DNA from: Microvirga sesbaniae
GTDB lineage: Bacteria > Pseudomonadota > Alphaproteobacteria > Rhizobiales > Beijerinckiaceae
NCBI RefSeq assembly: GCF_025460805.1
Contig: NZ_JAMXFJ010000016.1
Coordinates: 1-64,000 of the forward strand
Length of the DNA: 64,000 bases
Reading direction: 5' to 3'
Part shown: piece after piece, positions 20,089 through 29,281 of the stretch
Position numbering within the stretch: the first letter of the stretch is position 1
Layout of the letters: the number at the start of each line of letters is the position of its first letter
Made by a program: the position numbers and the translations under genes
Notes under the pieces: generated by a model
Databases searched by the model: none
Told to the model about the DNA's origin: nothing
The model's input: only the letters and a program-made list of their open reading frames with translations

Positions 20089-20790
20089 TCAGGCGGCGCG
20101 GGTGTCCTCGTCAGGGACCTGCCCGAACGTGGCGTCGAACCCTTCTGCGCCCTGGCAGGTGAAGGTGAGGACGCGGCCCGCGTCGCGCCGGACCCATTGC
20201 TTCTCGATCAGCCGGTCGAGGATCGCCGCGCCCAGGGCGCCCCCGAGATGACTGTGCCGCTCGCTCCAGTCGAGGCAGGCACGGCACACGGGGCGGCGGC
20301 CCTTTTCCAGCCTCGTCAGATCGATGCCGAATTCCGTGAAGACGGCGCGGCCCTTGTCCGTGAGCGCGAGATCCTGCCCGCCCGCGATCAGGCCCTGCCA
20401 CTGCGCCCCGTTCAGCAGCGCGACGCCGCGCTCGCCGGCGAGATGGTCGTAGCAGATCCGGGCCGAGCGCAGGGCTGCATCTTTGGGGCCGGTGCGGACC
20501 CGGGTCGCTCCCGTGCGCTGGGCCAGACCCATCAGGGCCTCCAGGACCTGCGCCACGTCCGGCCCCGAGAGCCGGAAATAGCGGTGCCGCCCCTGCTTTT
20601 CGGCGACCAGCAGGTTGGCCGCGTCGAGCTTGGCGAGATGGCCGCTGGCGGTCTGGAGGGTGACGCCGGCGGCCTGCGCGAGCTCGCTCACGGTCAAGGC
20701 CCGCCCGTCCATGAGGGCGGTGAGGATGTTGGCCCGGGCCGGATCGCCTAGGAGCGCGGCCACGGACGCGATGACGGGTCCTTCTTTCAT
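20089..20790 (-). CDS. ArsR-family helix-turn-helix regulator
   Basis: 233 residues. The N-terminal ArsR winged helix is clear (LLGDPARANILTALMDGRAL, then VSELAQAAGVTLQTASGHLA as the recognition part). The longer C-terminal half (about 100-233) contains CRACLDWSERHSHLGGALG, a signature often seen in extended ArsR proteins with DUF-type tails; its Cys/His cluster could be a sensor. It is divergent from the NIPSNAP/ABM pair at 20869-21572, with palindromes in the shared upstream region, so it probably represses them and itself. Its 3' end lies 3 bp from the convergent acetyltransferase. Confidence 0.87.
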   Translation of the reverse strand: MKEGPVIASVAALLGDPARANILTALMDGRALTVSELAQAAGVTLQTASGHLAKLDAANLLVAEKQGRHRYFRLSGPDVAQVLEALMGLAQRTGATRVRTGPKDAALRSARICYDHLAGERGVALLNGAQWQGLIAGGQDLALTDKGRAVFTEFGIDLTRLEKGRRPVCRACLDWSERHSHLGGALGAAILDRLIEKQWVRRDAGRVLTFTCQGAEGFDATFGQVPDEDTRAA

Positions 20791-20792
20791 AC

Positions 20793-20822
20793 TTCGATCA
20801 TAACCGAACCATCGACGTCGAT
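20793..20822. promoter_or_regulatory. candidate ArsR-type operators between divergent genes
   Basis: Two dyads lie in the 78-bp gap: TTCG-N8-CGAA at 20793-20808, directly beside the regulator start codon, and the perfect 12-bp palindrome ATCGACGTCGAT at 20811-20822. Either could bind the dimeric regulator and control both directions. Confidence 0.5.
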
Positions 20823-20868
20823 CAATCGTCTAAGAAGGACGGGTCTTCGGCAACAGGATGTTTGAACG

Positions 20869-21198
20869 ATGATCACCTGCTTCATCCGCTACGAGATCGA
20901 TCCCTTCCAGCGGGACGCCTTCGAGGAATACGCCCGCAACTGGGGCCAGGCGATTCCCCGCTGCGGCGCGGACCTCATCGGCTATTACGCCCCGCACGAG
21001 GGCTCCGCCACCACCGCCTACGGGGTCTACACGGTTCGGAACCTCGCCGAATACGAGGCCTATCGCGAACGCCTGCGCGATGATCCCATGGGACGGGCGA
21101 ATTATGAATTTGCCCAACGGGAACAGTTCATCCGCCGGGAAGACCGGATCTTCCTCCGGTTGGCCTCGGCCCCTCACGCGGAGCTGATCAGACCATGA
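20869..21198 (+). CDS. NIPSNAP-family protein
   Basis: 109 residues of ferredoxin-like (dimeric alpha-beta barrel) type: [20 protein letters not shown] opens it, with [14 protein letters not shown] and [18 protein letters not shown] in the middle, all common in bacterial NIPSNAP proteins. Biochemical role is not established for the family. Its stop overlaps the start of the next gene (ATGA), and the pair faces an ArsR regulator. Confidence 0.85.
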   Translation: MITCFIRYEIDPFQRDAFEEYARNWGQAIPRCGADLIGYYAPHEGSATTAYGVYTVRNLAEYEAYRERLRDDPMGRANYEFAQREQFIRREDRIFLRLASAPHAELIRP

Positions 21199-21572
21199 TC
21201 GCGGTCATCTTCGAAGTCTGGCCGGACGGGGACGTAGGCAGGCGGGACTATCTCGGCCTCGCGGCCGCCCTGCGCTCCGACCTCGCCGCCATGGACGGCT
21301 TCATCTCGGTCGAGCGCTTCCAGAGCCTGACCGAACCGGGCAAGATGCTGTCGCTGTCGTTCTGGCGCGACGAGGAGGCGGTGCGGGCCTGGCGCAACCT
21401 GCCGTCCCATCGGGCGACCCAAGAGGCCGGTCGCGCCGGCACCTTCAGGGATTACCGCCTGCGGGTCGCGGCCGTGATCCGCGATTACGGCCTGACCGAC
21501 CGCGCCGAGGCGCCGACGGACAGCCGGGCGGTGCATGACGGCCACCGTAACGGCCTTACGGGCGAAGGCTGA
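21195..21572 (+). CDS. antibiotic biosynthesis monooxygenase (ABM)-domain protein
   Basis: 125 residues. The ABM fold is suggested by [12 protein letters not shown] at the start, [17 protein letters not shown], and [17 protein letters not shown], followed by [20 protein letters not shown]. Small ABM proteins oxidise aromatic substrates without cofactor or act in detoxification. It is coupled to the NIPSNAP gene by a 4-base overlap, and both dimeric alpha-beta barrel proteins are probably induced together. Its 3' end overlaps the convergent peptidase gene by 17 bp. Confidence 0.85.
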   Translation: MIAVIFEVWPDGDVGRRDYLGLAAALRSDLAAMDGFISVERFQSLTEPGKMLSLSFWRDEEAVRAWRNLPSHRATQEAGRAGTFRDYRLRVAAVIRDYGLTDRAEAPTDSRAVHDGHRNGLTGEG

Positions 21573-22542
21573 TCCCGAAGGCCTGCTCGATGGCGGCCTT
21601 GCCGTCCCGCTCGACCCGGTAGACGGCGCGGTAGAGGCCCGGCCGGAAGCCGCCGGACGGCTGCTTCACGCCGGCAAAGGCCATCCACTGCGCCTTGTCG
21701 CGGTCGAGGGGCGGCGCCTTGTTCTGGGCGACCGGTTGGCCGTCGGGATCGAACAGGGTGAGGGTCTGGACGTCGCCGCCTTTCAGCCCGATGGCCCGCA
21801 CATAGGCCACGAGCGCCGGAGACCGGGTCGTGGGCGTGTCCTGCTCGACGGCGCCCGATTCGATCGCCGCCATGGTCACTGGCCCCGGGGCGAAGCCCTT
21901 GTTGAGGACGCTGCCGCCCTGATAGGCGAGCGCGCGCTGGAGCGAGGCCTCCCACAGCGACGTGCCGCCGCCGCAGGATTTCTCCGGCGCGCCATACGCG
22001 AAGGGGTCGACCGGCTTGCCGTCCTTGAGCAGGGTGAAATGCAGATGCGGGAATTCGGTCAGGCCCGACAGGCCGACCTGGCCGATCCTGTCGCCGGCCT
22101 TCACCTCCTGGCCCGAGCGCACCGCGACGCTGCCCTTCGCCATGTGGCAATAGGCCGTGCGCCAGCCGTTGCCGTGATCGATCACCACCGCGTTGCCGCA
22201 GCCGATCCGGCTGATCGCCTCGCGGGTCTCGGCGGTCACCGCGACGTCGGGAACCCCCTCGCGGGTGCTGGCCACCCGGCCGTCCGCGGCCGCGACCACG
22301 TCGATGCCGGCCCTCTGCGCCGCCATGGTCGGCACGCGGATGTCGGTCCCGTCATGGGTGTCGTAGGTGAGGGTGCCGCACTGGTAGTCGCTGGCGCCCG
22401 GCGAGGGGTCGCGATCCACGTAATGCTGGATGAAGCAGGTGCGTCCGACCTCGCAGGCGACCGGCAGACGCAGGCTGATCTCCTGCGCGGCGGCAGGAAA
22501 AGCGAGGGCGAGGCCGAGCAGGCTGAAAGGTCCAAGGCGCAT
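21556..22542 (-). CDS. M23-family (LytM-type) peptidase, exported
   Basis: 328 residues with a signal peptide ending AAAQ. The zinc-site motifs of M23 peptidases are present: HDGTD (H and D ligands, about residues 63-67) and HLHF. The LytM core therefore lies at about 60-190. The C-terminal 130 residues are not recognisable; several Cys (CEVGRTC, GCGN, KSCGGG) suggest disulfides. It likely cleaves peptidoglycan cross-links or related peptides in the periplasm. It sits inside the interrupted ccm locus, opposite to it. Confidence 0.88.
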   Translation of the reverse strand: MRLGPFSLLGLALAFPAAAQEISLRLPVACEVGRTCFIQHYVDRDPSPGASDYQCGTLTYDTHDGTDIRVPTMAAQRAGIDVVAAADGRVASTREGVPDVAVTAETREAISRIGCGNAVVIDHGNGWRTAYCHMAKGSVAVRSGQEVKAGDRIGQVGLSGLTEFPHLHFTLLKDGKPVDPFAYGAPEKSCGGGTSLWEASLQRALAYQGGSVLNKGFAPGPVTMAAIESGAVEQDTPTTRSPALVAYVRAIGLKGGDVQTLTLFDPDGQPVAQNKAPPLDRDKAQWMAFAGVKQPSGGFRPGLYRAVYRVERDGKAAIEQAFGISLRP

Positions 22543-22872
22543 GATCGCTCCGCAATGACGAGGCGGGATTATAGGTCGGCGTGAGCGGCCATGAAGGGCG
22601 GCGAGTTTTCACTCTCCCGTCATCACGGCCTCGTGCCGGTGGTCCCGGTCGAAAGAACGCCGCGCTCCAGACAAACGGGATGGCCGGGACAAGCCCGGCC
22701 ATGACGTGACAGGGTGTCCGTTCCCGCGCAGCGATAAAGCTAAGCCTCTACGCATATTTCCGGAATGCCCCGCAGGTCTGGACGCGTCTAAAACCCGTTC
22801 TGGCGAAAACGTTATGCGGCTTGCGGCGATGTCTCCGTTGCAGGCGCAGCCCTGGACCGCTACATCGACACC
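22543..22872. other. 330-bp intergenic region between the M23 peptidase and ccmC
   Basis: Holds one family A repeat (22619-22705). The remaining 165 bp up to ccmC must carry the promoter for ccmCDG and for the peptidase, but no element fits a consensus well. Confidence 0.5.
22619..22705. repeat. palindromic intergenic repeat, family A, copy 3
   Basis: Bounded by GTCAT and ATGAC, with GCCGGTGGTCCCGGTCG and ACGGGATGGCCGGGACAAG around the centre. It is somewhat diverged from copy 2 but has the same length and order of parts. Confidence 0.82.
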
Positions 22873-23613
22873 ATGATCCGAGACCTTGCCAATCCGACCC
22901 GCTTCATGAGCCTCAGCGGCACGCTGCTGCCGTGGGTGGGCGGTCTGGCGGCGCTTCTCATGGCGGCCGGGCTCTCCATGGTCTGGTTCACGGCGCCCGC
23001 CGATTATCAGCAGGGCGAGACGGTCAAGATCATGTACATCCACGTGCCGGCGGCCTGGCTGTCCCTGTTCTTCTACATGATCATGGCGTCCTCGGCGCTC
23101 GGCACGCTGGTCTGGCGCCATCCGCTGGCGGACGTGTCCCAGAAGGCGGCCGCGCCGATCGGGGCGGCGTTCACGCTGATCTGCCTCGTGACCGGGTCGC
23201 TCTGGGGCAAGCCCATGTGGGGCACCTATTGGCAATGGGACGCGCGGCTGACCTCCATGCTGGTGATGCTGCTGATCTATCTCGGCATTCTCGCGCTCTG
23301 GCGCGCCATCGAGGAGCCGAACCGGGCGGCCCGGGCGGTGTCGATCCTGACTCTCGTGGGCGCCGTGAACGTGCCGATCGTGAAGTTCTCCGTCGACTGG
23401 TGGAACACCCTGCACCAGCCGGCCTCCGTGTTCCGCCTCGGCGGACCGACGATCCATTCCTCCATGCTCGTGCCGCTCCTGGTCATGGCCGCGGCCTTCA
23501 CTCTGCTGGGCATCGCCCTGCACCTGTCGGGCATGCGCACCGAGATCCTGCGCCGCCGGGTGCGCACGCTCACCATCCTCGAGGCCGAGCGCCTCGACGC
23601 ACAGGCGGCCTGA
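22873..23613 (+). CDS. ccmC: heme exporter/heme handling protein CcmC
   Basis: 246 residues with six membrane helices. The tryptophan-rich heme motif WGTYWQWDARLTS and flanking histidines (MYIHVPAAWLS, HSSMLVPLLVMA) identify it. CcmC delivers heme to CcmE in the periplasm. It opens the ccmC-ccmD-ccmG operon and is separated from ccmAB by an insertion of unrelated genes. Confidence 0.95.
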   Translation: MIRDLANPTRFMSLSGTLLPWVGGLAALLMAAGLSMVWFTAPADYQQGETVKIMYIHVPAAWLSLFFYMIMASSALGTLVWRHPLADVSQKAAAPIGAAFTLICLVTGSLWGKPMWGTYWQWDARLTSMLVMLLIYLGILALWRAIEEPNRAARAVSILTLVGAVNVPIVKFSVDWWNTLHQPASVFRLGGPTIHSSMLVPLLVMAAAFTLLGIALHLSGMRTEILRRRVRTLTILEAERLDAQAA

Positions 23614-23618
23614 CGCCC

Positions 23619-23774
23619 ATGTCGCACACGTTCTTCATCGCGTTCTCCTACATCCTGACGGCCCTCGTGGTGATCGGCCTGATCCTGCGCGCGGTCATCG
23701 ACCACCGCATCCAGGTCCGCGCGCTGGCCGAGCTCGAGGCTCGCGGCATCGGCCGGAGGTCCCGCCGTGGCTGA
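23619..23774 (+). CDS. ccmD: heme exporter protein CcmD
   Basis: 51 residues, with one N-terminal membrane helix (FFIAFSYILTALVVIGLILR) and a basic C-terminal tail ([17 protein letters not shown]), the typical CcmD layout. It starts 5 bp after ccmC and its stop overlaps the GTG start of ccmG by 8 bases. It bridges CcmAB and CcmC in the release of heme-loaded CcmE. Confidence 0.9.
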   Translation: MSHTFFIAFSYILTALVVIGLILRAVIDHRIQVRALAELEARGIGRRSRRG

Positions 23775-24345
23775 CGTTGTCGAGCGCCCGCGCTCCCGCC
23801 TGCTCTTCCTGCTGCCCGGCCTCGTCTTCGTGGCCCTGGTGGTGCTGTTCGGCGTGCAGCTGATCTCCGGCCGCAACCCGGCCGAGGTTCCTTCAGTGCT
23901 GATCGACAAGCCGGTCCCGATCTTCGATCTCGCGCCGCTCGAAGGCCTTCAGGCCGACGGCCGGCCGGTGCCGGGCTTCTCGAACCGGGACCTCAAGGGC
24001 CGGGTCACGGTGGTGAACGTCTGGGCGTCCTGGTGCGCGCCCTGCCGGCAGGAGCATCCGCTCCTGGTGGAGCTGGCCCGGGACCCGTCGGTCCGGGTGG
24101 TCGGCATCAACCAGAAGGACAACCCGGACAACGCCCGCCGCTTCCTGGGCGCGCTCGGCAACCCCTATGCGGCGGTCGGGATCGATCCGAACGGCCGCGC
24201 CTCCATCGACTGGGGCGTCTACGGCGTGCCCGAGACCTTCATCGTCGGGCCGGACGGTACGATCCGCCACAAGCATATCGGGCCTCTGACGCCGGAGAAT
24301 TTCTCGGCCTTCAAGCAGCGCCTGGCACAAATCCCGCGCGCTTGA
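23767..24345 (+). CDS. ccmG: thiol:disulfide interchange protein CcmG (DsbE)
   Basis: 192 residues starting at GTG, inside the end of ccmD. An N-terminal anchor (about 11-33) is followed by a thioredoxin-like domain with the active site WCAPC in [17 protein letters not shown] and the cis-proline YGVPETFIV. It reduces apocytochrome c cysteines before heme attachment. Its end overlaps the convergent gene at 24311-24799 by 35 bp. Confidence 0.95.
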   Translation: MADVVERPRSRLLFLLPGLVFVALVVLFGVQLISGRNPAEVPSVLIDKPVPIFDLAPLEGLQADGRPVPGFSNRDLKGRVTVVNVWASWCAPCRQEHPLLVELARDPSVRVVGINQKDNPDNARRFLGALGNPYAAVGIDPNGRASIDWGVYGVPETFIVGPDGTIRHKHIGPLTPENFSAFKQRLAQIPRA

Positions 24346-24799
24346 GCCGGTTGATCGCCACGTCGAGGGCCGACAGGAAGGCCGAGCGGTCCTTCTGCGA
24401 AAACGGCCTCGGACCGCCCGTGACCTCCCCCGTGGCGCGCAGGTCCTCCATCAGGTTGCGGGTGGCGAGCGCCATGCCGACCGACGCTTCCGTGAAGGGT
24501 TTTCCGGTCGGGCCGATCACCTCGGCGCCCGCCTTGACGCAGCGGCTCGCCAGTGGGATGTCGGCCGTGACCACGATGGCGCCGCGCCCGGCCCGCTCGG
24601 CGATCCAGTCGTCGGCCGCGTCGAAGCCGGCGCTGACCACGACACGCTCGATCAGCGGATCCTGGGGCACCTGCAGGAAGGCGTTCGACACCACGAAGAC
24701 TTTCACCCCATGGCGCCCGGCGACCCGGTAGATCTCGGGCTTCACCGGGCAGGCATCCGCATCCACGTAGAGGATGATCGGTTGGAACGTCTCGCTCAT
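24311..24799 (-). CDS. YaiI/YqxD family (DUF188) protein
   Basis: 162 residues from the ATG at 24799. It opens with the family motif [17 protein letters not shown] and contains [24 protein letters not shown], characteristic of the PIN-like DUF188 fold; the Asp residues suggest a metal-dependent nuclease-like site, but no activity is established. Tail-to-tail overlap with ccmG. Confidence 0.9.
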   Translation of the reverse strand: MSETFQPIILYVDADACPVKPEIYRVAGRHGVKVFVVSNAFLQVPQDPLIERVVVSAGFDAADDWIAERAGRGAIVVTADIPLASRCVKAGAEVIGPTGKPFTEASVGMALATRNLMEDLRATGEVTGGPRPFSQKDRSAFLSALDVAINRLKRAGFVPGAA

Positions 24800-24936
24800 G
24801 GTCCCTATATTCCTGTGGGATGCGGGGATGCCGCCGGGTCGTCCCGGCAGGCCGTGACGGCGTAACCATTCGGTCATCGGCGTTGAGGCACGTCTCGGCC
24901 TGCAAGATCAACCCCTTCGGGAGCAAAAAGAAGCCC

Positions 24937-26280
24937 GTGACCCCCCGATCCCGCATCCGCGCCGCCCTGGGCCTGATCCACTCCCTCCGCACGACCCCGG
25001 TGCTGAGCGATGCCACGCACCGGCTGATCCGCGAGGCCGACACGGGCGCGCTGCAGCGGGCCGGGCTCGCGCGCATGGTCACGGCCGGGCTGCTGCTCAT
25101 GGCCGTCCTGGTCACCACGGCGAGCGTCGAGCTCGCCAACCCGATGGCGCTCAAGCAGGTCTGGGCCGCGGAGCTGACCCTGGTGCTGTTCGGAGCCCTC
25201 GGCTGGACCGGAGCCTGGCTCGCCTCGAAGCGCATCGCCATCGAGAGGCTGCCGGTCGTCACGGCCATCCTCGATGCCTGCCTGGTTCTCGGCAACTTGG
25301 CCTATACCCATTGGGGCCTCGGGATCCCCGGCAGCCTCTTCTCGGTCTTTCCGGTCGCCTGGGTGGTGCCCATCACCATGGCGGCGGCGGCGATCCACTA
25401 CCAGCCGCGGCTCCAGGCCTTCGTGGCGGCTATCTATGTGATCGGCCTGTCGCTCCTCGCCTTCGGCAGCGGCTACACGAGCCCGGCGGAGCGCCAGCAG
25501 GATCTGTCCGAGATCATCGGGGTGTTCTCCGCCCAGGCTAACCTGGTCCGCCTCGTCATGGTCTTTGCCGCCGCCCTGATCCTGATCTTGGTGGCGCGCC
25601 AGGGACGGCTGATGCTGGAGCGGGCCGTGCGCGAGACCACCCTGCGGGTGACGCTGACCCGCTACCTGCCGCGCGAGCTCGCGCCGATCCTGACCGACCA
25701 GGCCTTCGCGTCCCTGCGCCAGGGGCGGCGCATTCCCGTCACCCTGCTCTTCGTCGACATCCGCGCCTCGACCACCTTCGGCGAGACCATGGAGCCGGCG
25801 CAGCTCGCGGTCTTCATCACGTCGTTCCGGCGGCGGGTGCTCCGGGCCGCGAGCCGCCACGGCGGCGTCATCGACAAGTTCACGGGCGACGGGGCGCTCC
25901 TCCTGTTCGGCGTGCCGGGCGCGCGCGACGACGATGCCGGCCGGGCGCTCGCCTGCGGGCGCACGCTTCTCACCCTGATCGAGCGCTGGAACGCCAAGCG
26001 CGGCTTCAACCCGCCCGTGCGCCTCGGCATCGGCATCCATACGGGCGACGTGTTCTGCGGCGTGGTCGGCGACGAGAGCCGGCTCGAATTCACCGTGGTG
26101 GGCGAGACCGTCAACATCGCGTCCCGCATCGAGCAGGCGACGAAGGGCGCCGGTTGCGAGCTCCTGGCGTCGCAGGAAACGGTCGTGGCGGCGGGCGAGG
26201 AAGGCCTCTGGACCGAGGTCGCGTGCGAACCCCTGCCGGGCGTGACGCGCAAGATGGTGCTGATGAAGCCGGCCGGGTGA
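24937..26280 (+). CDS. membrane-bound class III adenylate/guanylate cyclase
   Basis: 447 residues from a GTG at 24937, chosen because GGGAG lies about 13 bases upstream; in-frame ATG starts exist farther up (24820). Residues about 45-235 hold six hydrophobic segments, a membrane sensor-like domain. The C-terminal catalytic domain shows the metal Asp in LLFVDIRAST and the second in KFTGDGALLLFG, plus GIGIHTGDVFCGVVGDE and VGETVNIASRIEQA, the last covering the transition-state Asn/Arg. It should make cAMP (the exact nucleotide is not certain). It stands alone, without a partner gene. Confidence 0.9.
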   Translation: MTPRSRIRAALGLIHSLRTTPVLSDATHRLIREADTGALQRAGLARMVTAGLLLMAVLVTTASVELANPMALKQVWAAELTLVLFGALGWTGAWLASKRIAIERLPVVTAILDACLVLGNLAYTHWGLGIPGSLFSVFPVAWVVPITMAAAAIHYQPRLQAFVAAIYVIGLSLLAFGSGYTSPAERQQDLSEIIGVFSAQANLVRLVMVFAAALILILVARQGRLMLERAVRETTLRVTLTRYLPRELAPILTDQAFASLRQGRRIPVTLLFVDIRASTTFGETMEPAQLAVFITSFRRRVLRAASRHGGVIDKFTGDGALLLFGVPGARDDDAGRALACGRTLLTLIERWNAKRGFNPPVRLGIGIHTGDVFCGVVGDESRLEFTVVGETVNIASRIEQATKGAGCELLASQETVVAAGEEGLWTEVACEPLPGVTRKMVLMKPAG

Positions 26281-26298
26281 GGGCTCGCATCCAATCCT

Positions 26299-26370
26299 CC
26301 CGGCCATCCCGCTTGTGTTGAGCGCAGCGTTCTTCCGATCGAGATCACCGGCACTGGGCCGGTGATCACG
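26299..26370. repeat. palindromic intergenic repeat, family A, copy 4 (truncated, inverted)
   Basis: Reads CCCGGCCATCCCG, then a divergent centre, then GATCGAGATCACCGGC and GCCGGTGATCACG. It is in the opposite orientation to copies 1-3 and lacks the outer end on the left. Confidence 0.75.
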
Positions 26371-26380
26371 TGGCATTTGC

Positions 26381-26977
26381 TTAAGCTTCCTCCGCCTTCT
26401 TGACCTCGTGCTTGAGCAGCAGCGGCGTCTGCGCCAGGGCGAACGCGATGGTCAGCGGCATGATGCCGAAGACCTTGAAGCTGACCCAGAAATCCGTGGT
26501 CTGCGTGCGCCAGACGATCTCGTTGAGCGCGGCGAGCGCGAAGAAGAACAGGGCCCAGCGCAGCGTCAGCTTACGCCAGCCCTCCTCGTCGAGCTCGAAC
26601 ACGCTGTCGAGCACGATCTGCAGCAGGGGCTTGCGGAAATACAGGCCGCCGAGCAGCACCAGCCCGAACATGGTGTTCACGATGGTGGGCTTGAGCTTGA
26701 TGAAGGTCTCGTCCTGCAGGAACAGGGTGAGCCCGCCGAAGACCACCACGACGATGCCGGACACCATCGGCATGATCGGCAGCTTGCGGGTGAGCCCGTA
26801 GCTGATGCCGAGCGCGATCACGGTCGCCACGATGAAGACCCCCGTGGCGGCGAAGATACGATGGTCTTCCGGGAAGCCGAACCGGTCCCCGTAGGCATTG
26901 CCGAGGAAGAACAGGGCGAGCGGCCCGAGTTCGAGGGCGAGCTTGAGCAGGGGAGGGAGGCGCTTGTCTTCGGTCAT
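26381..26977 (-). CDS. yciB: inner membrane septation protein YciB (IspZ/IspA type)
   Basis: 198 residues with five or six helices and the family patterns [21 protein letters not shown], near the start, and [19 protein letters not shown]. YciB proteins affect envelope integrity and septation; molecular function is not settled. The start overlaps the stop of ftsY by 4 bases, so the two are coupled, an order common in alphaproteobacteria. Confidence 0.92.
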   Translation of the reverse strand: MTEDKRLPPLLKLALELGPLALFFLGNAYGDRFGFPEDHRIFAATGVFIVATVIALGISYGLTRKLPIMPMVSGIVVVVFGGLTLFLQDETFIKLKPTIVNTMFGLVLLGGLYFRKPLLQIVLDSVFELDEEGWRKLTLRWALFFFALAALNEIVWRTQTTDFWVSFKVFGIMPLTIAFALAQTPLLLKHEVKKAEEA

Positions 26978-28323
26978 GAGGTTGCTTCTAACCCGGCAAT
27001 GGCTTTTGCGAAATCCCGTGCGGTGAAAGGCTCCAGGTCCTCGACGCCCTCTCCGACGCCGATGAAGTGGACCGGGAGGCGGAATTTTTCGGCGAGCGCC
27101 ACCAGGATGCCGCCGCGGGCGGTGCCGTCGAGCTTGGTCATGACGAGGCCGGTCACGCCCGCGGCCTTCTGGAACAACTCGACCTGGCTGATGGCGTTCT
27201 GGCCCACCGTCGCATCGAGCACCAGGAGGGTGGCGTGCGGCGCGGTCGGGTCGAACTTCTTCACCACGCGCACGATCTTCTCGAGTTCGGCCATGAGCCC
27301 GGCCTTGTTCTGCAGGCGGCCGGCCGTGTCGATGAGGAGCACGTCGGAGCCGTTCGCCTTCGCCTCCTGCAGGGCGTCATAGGCGAGGCCCGCCGCATCG
27401 GCGCCCTGTGCCCGGGCCAGCACCGGCGCGCCGACCCGTTCGCCCCAGACCTTGAGCTGCTCGATGGCCGCGGCCCGGAAGGTGTCGCCGGCGGCGAGCA
27501 TCACCTTCAAGCCCTGCTGGCGGAACTTCTGGCTCAGCTTGCCGATGGTGGTGGTCTTGCCCGCTCCGTTCACGCCGATCATGAGAATGACGAAGGGTTT
27601 CTTCGTCCGGTCGATGGCGAGCGCCTGGGCCACGGGCTGGAGCGCCTTCTCGACCTCGCCGGCGAGAATCGCCTTCACCTCCTGGGGGGAGATCTCCTTG
27701 TTGTAGCGGCCCGATGCGATCGCCGCGGTGATCCGCATGGCGGCCGGGACGCCGAGATCGGCCTGGACCAGGGCGTCCTCGAGTTCCTCAAGGGTCGCGT
27801 CGTCGAGCTTGCGCTTGGTGAAGAGGCCGGTGACGCTGTCCGACAGGGACGAGGAGGTGCGGCGCATGCCGTCCGTCAGGCGCTGCCACCAGCCGCGCGC
27901 CGCCGCAGGCGCCGCATCGGGGACCGGATCAGGCAGCACCTCGGCGGGCGCCGGTTCCGGCGCCGGCAGGTCCGCGGCCGTGATGTCGGGGCGCAGTTCG
28001 GGACCCGTTTCGGTCAGGATGCGCGGCAGCGGCTCCTGCGGGTTGGTGCCCTCGGGATCGAGGCCCTCCACGGGCTGGAGATCCGCACCGGCCAGTTCCG
28101 GCGCCGCCTTGGCATCTTCAGGCGTATCGGGGGAAGCCTCGGTCACGGTCGGGGGCGCGGACGTCAGGTCGTCCGCGGCGTTGGCCGGCGGCGAGGGCAT
28201 CGTCTCGGGATGGCCTCCGGCCTGCGGCGCCTCCGGCGCCGCCTGCGGGGCGGCCGGGGTCTCGGTCTTGCGCCCGAACAGACGGGAGAGGAATCCGGGC
28301 TTGTCGGGCTTGGTGTCAGCCAT
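26974..28323 (-). CDS. ftsY: signal recognition particle receptor FtsY
   Basis: 449 residues. The first 150 or so form an acidic, Pro/Ala-rich region (the A domain for membrane contact) after [20 protein letters not shown]. The NG GTPase domain follows: P-loop [27 protein letters not shown], and [10 protein letters not shown]. It docks Ffh-bound ribosomes at the membrane; its partner gene ffh is at 35705 in this same window. Confidence 0.96.
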   Translation of the reverse strand: MADTKPDKPGFLSRLFGRKTETPAAPQAAPEAPQAGGHPETMPSPPANAADDLTSAPPTVTEASPDTPEDAKAAPELAGADLQPVEGLDPEGTNPQEPLPRILTETGPELRPDITAADLPAPEPAPAEVLPDPVPDAAPAAARGWWQRLTDGMRRTSSSLSDSVTGLFTKRKLDDATLEELEDALVQADLGVPAAMRITAAIASGRYNKEISPQEVKAILAGEVEKALQPVAQALAIDRTKKPFVILMIGVNGAGKTTTIGKLSQKFRQQGLKVMLAAGDTFRAAAIEQLKVWGERVGAPVLARAQGADAAGLAYDALQEAKANGSDVLLIDTAGRLQNKAGLMAELEKIVRVVKKFDPTAPHATLLVLDATVGQNAISQVELFQKAAGVTGLVMTKLDGTARGGILVALAEKFRLPVHFIGVGEGVEDLEPFTARDFAKAIAGLEATS

Positions 28324-28383
28324 GGGTGCTGCTGTGCCTTTTCATTCTTGTGCTTGATTGAGCGCTGCCGCCTCGATAGCGCA

Positions 28384-28514
28384 TCGTGCACAAAAGTGGG
28401 AAACGGTTTTCGCTTGCGCGGCCCTCTGGGACCGCACCAAACGATGCGTCTGCATTCAGCGTAAGCATCGGATAAACCCTAAGAGGGGTTCCACTTTTGG
28501 CGCCGATGCTCTAG
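28384..28514. repeat. family B intergenic repeat, long copy between ftsY and the pseudouridine synthase
   Basis: A composite of CGTGCACAAAAGTGGGAAACG and, after a spacer with ACGATGCGTCTGCATT, a block AAGCATCGGATAAACC ending in TTCCACTTTTGGCGCCGATG and CTCTAG. The AAAAGTGG and CCACTTTT parts and the ATCGG/CCGAT parts are inverted relative to each other. Confidence 0.75.
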
Positions 28515-28524
28515 CCGAGGCCTC

Positions 28525-29226
28525 ATGAATGCGGAAGAGATAGTGAGCCGATTGCTGTATCGCGATGCCCTGATGCTCGTGATCGACAAGCCCGCCGGCC
28601 TGCCGGTGCATCCCGGCCCCAAGGGCGGCGAGACCCTGTTCCATCACCTCGACGCCCTCCGCTTCGGTCTGCCGCGCCGCCCGGAGGCGGCGCACCGCCT
28701 CGACAAGGATACCTCGGGCTGCCTCGTGCTCGGCCGCCATCCCAAAGCCATCGCCCGCCTCAACGAGCTTTTCCGCAAGGGTGAGGTCGACAAGGTCTAT
28801 TGGGCCGTGGTCGAGGGCGGTCCCCGGGCCGAGGAGGGCGAGATCGACCTGGCGCTCGCGCCGAAATCGCCGGATCGCGGCTGGTGGATGAAGGTGGACC
28901 CCAGGGGCCAGCCCTCCCTGACCCGGTGGCGGGTGCTGGGGCGGGGCGAGGGCCTCGCGCTGCTCGAGCTGCGCCCCGTCACCGGCCGGACCCACCAGCT
29001 GCGGGTCCATTGCGCGGCCATGGACTTCCCGATCCTCGGCGATCCCATCTACGGCACCGCCCCGCGCTTCGGCGGCCCGGGCCTGCACCTGCACGCCCGC
29101 AGCGTCACCGTGCCGCTCCATCCGAAGAAACCGCCGATCCTCGTGGAAGCCCCTGTGCCGGAGCATATGCGGGAGCGCGTGGAGGCTTGCGGCATCAGGA
29201 TGGACGGCAGGGGCGGCCCGACCTGA
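28525..29226 (+). CDS. RluA-family RNA pseudouridine synthase
   Basis: 233 residues, lacking the N-terminal S4 domain. The catalytic motif HRLDKDTSGCLVLGR carries the active Asp; VIDKPAGLPVHPG and LRPVTGRTHQLRVH are the other family blocks. It converts uridine to pseudouridine in rRNA or tRNA; a short protein like this often targets tRNA position 32 or similar, but the site is not decidable here. The start is 10 bases after a family B repeat. Confidence 0.9.
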   Translation: MNAEEIVSRLLYRDALMLVIDKPAGLPVHPGPKGGETLFHHLDALRFGLPRRPEAAHRLDKDTSGCLVLGRHPKAIARLNELFRKGEVDKVYWAVVEGGPRAEEGEIDLALAPKSPDRGWWMKVDPRGQPSLTRWRVLGRGEGLALLELRPVTGRTHQLRVHCAAMDFPILGDPIYGTAPRFGGPGLHLHARSVTVPLHPKKPPILVEAPVPEHMRERVEACGIRMDGRGGPT

Positions 29227-29281
29227 CGATCCGCCGCATGTCGCCGCCGGCCTCGCGCGGGCGATCCGCCCGAACGAGCTC

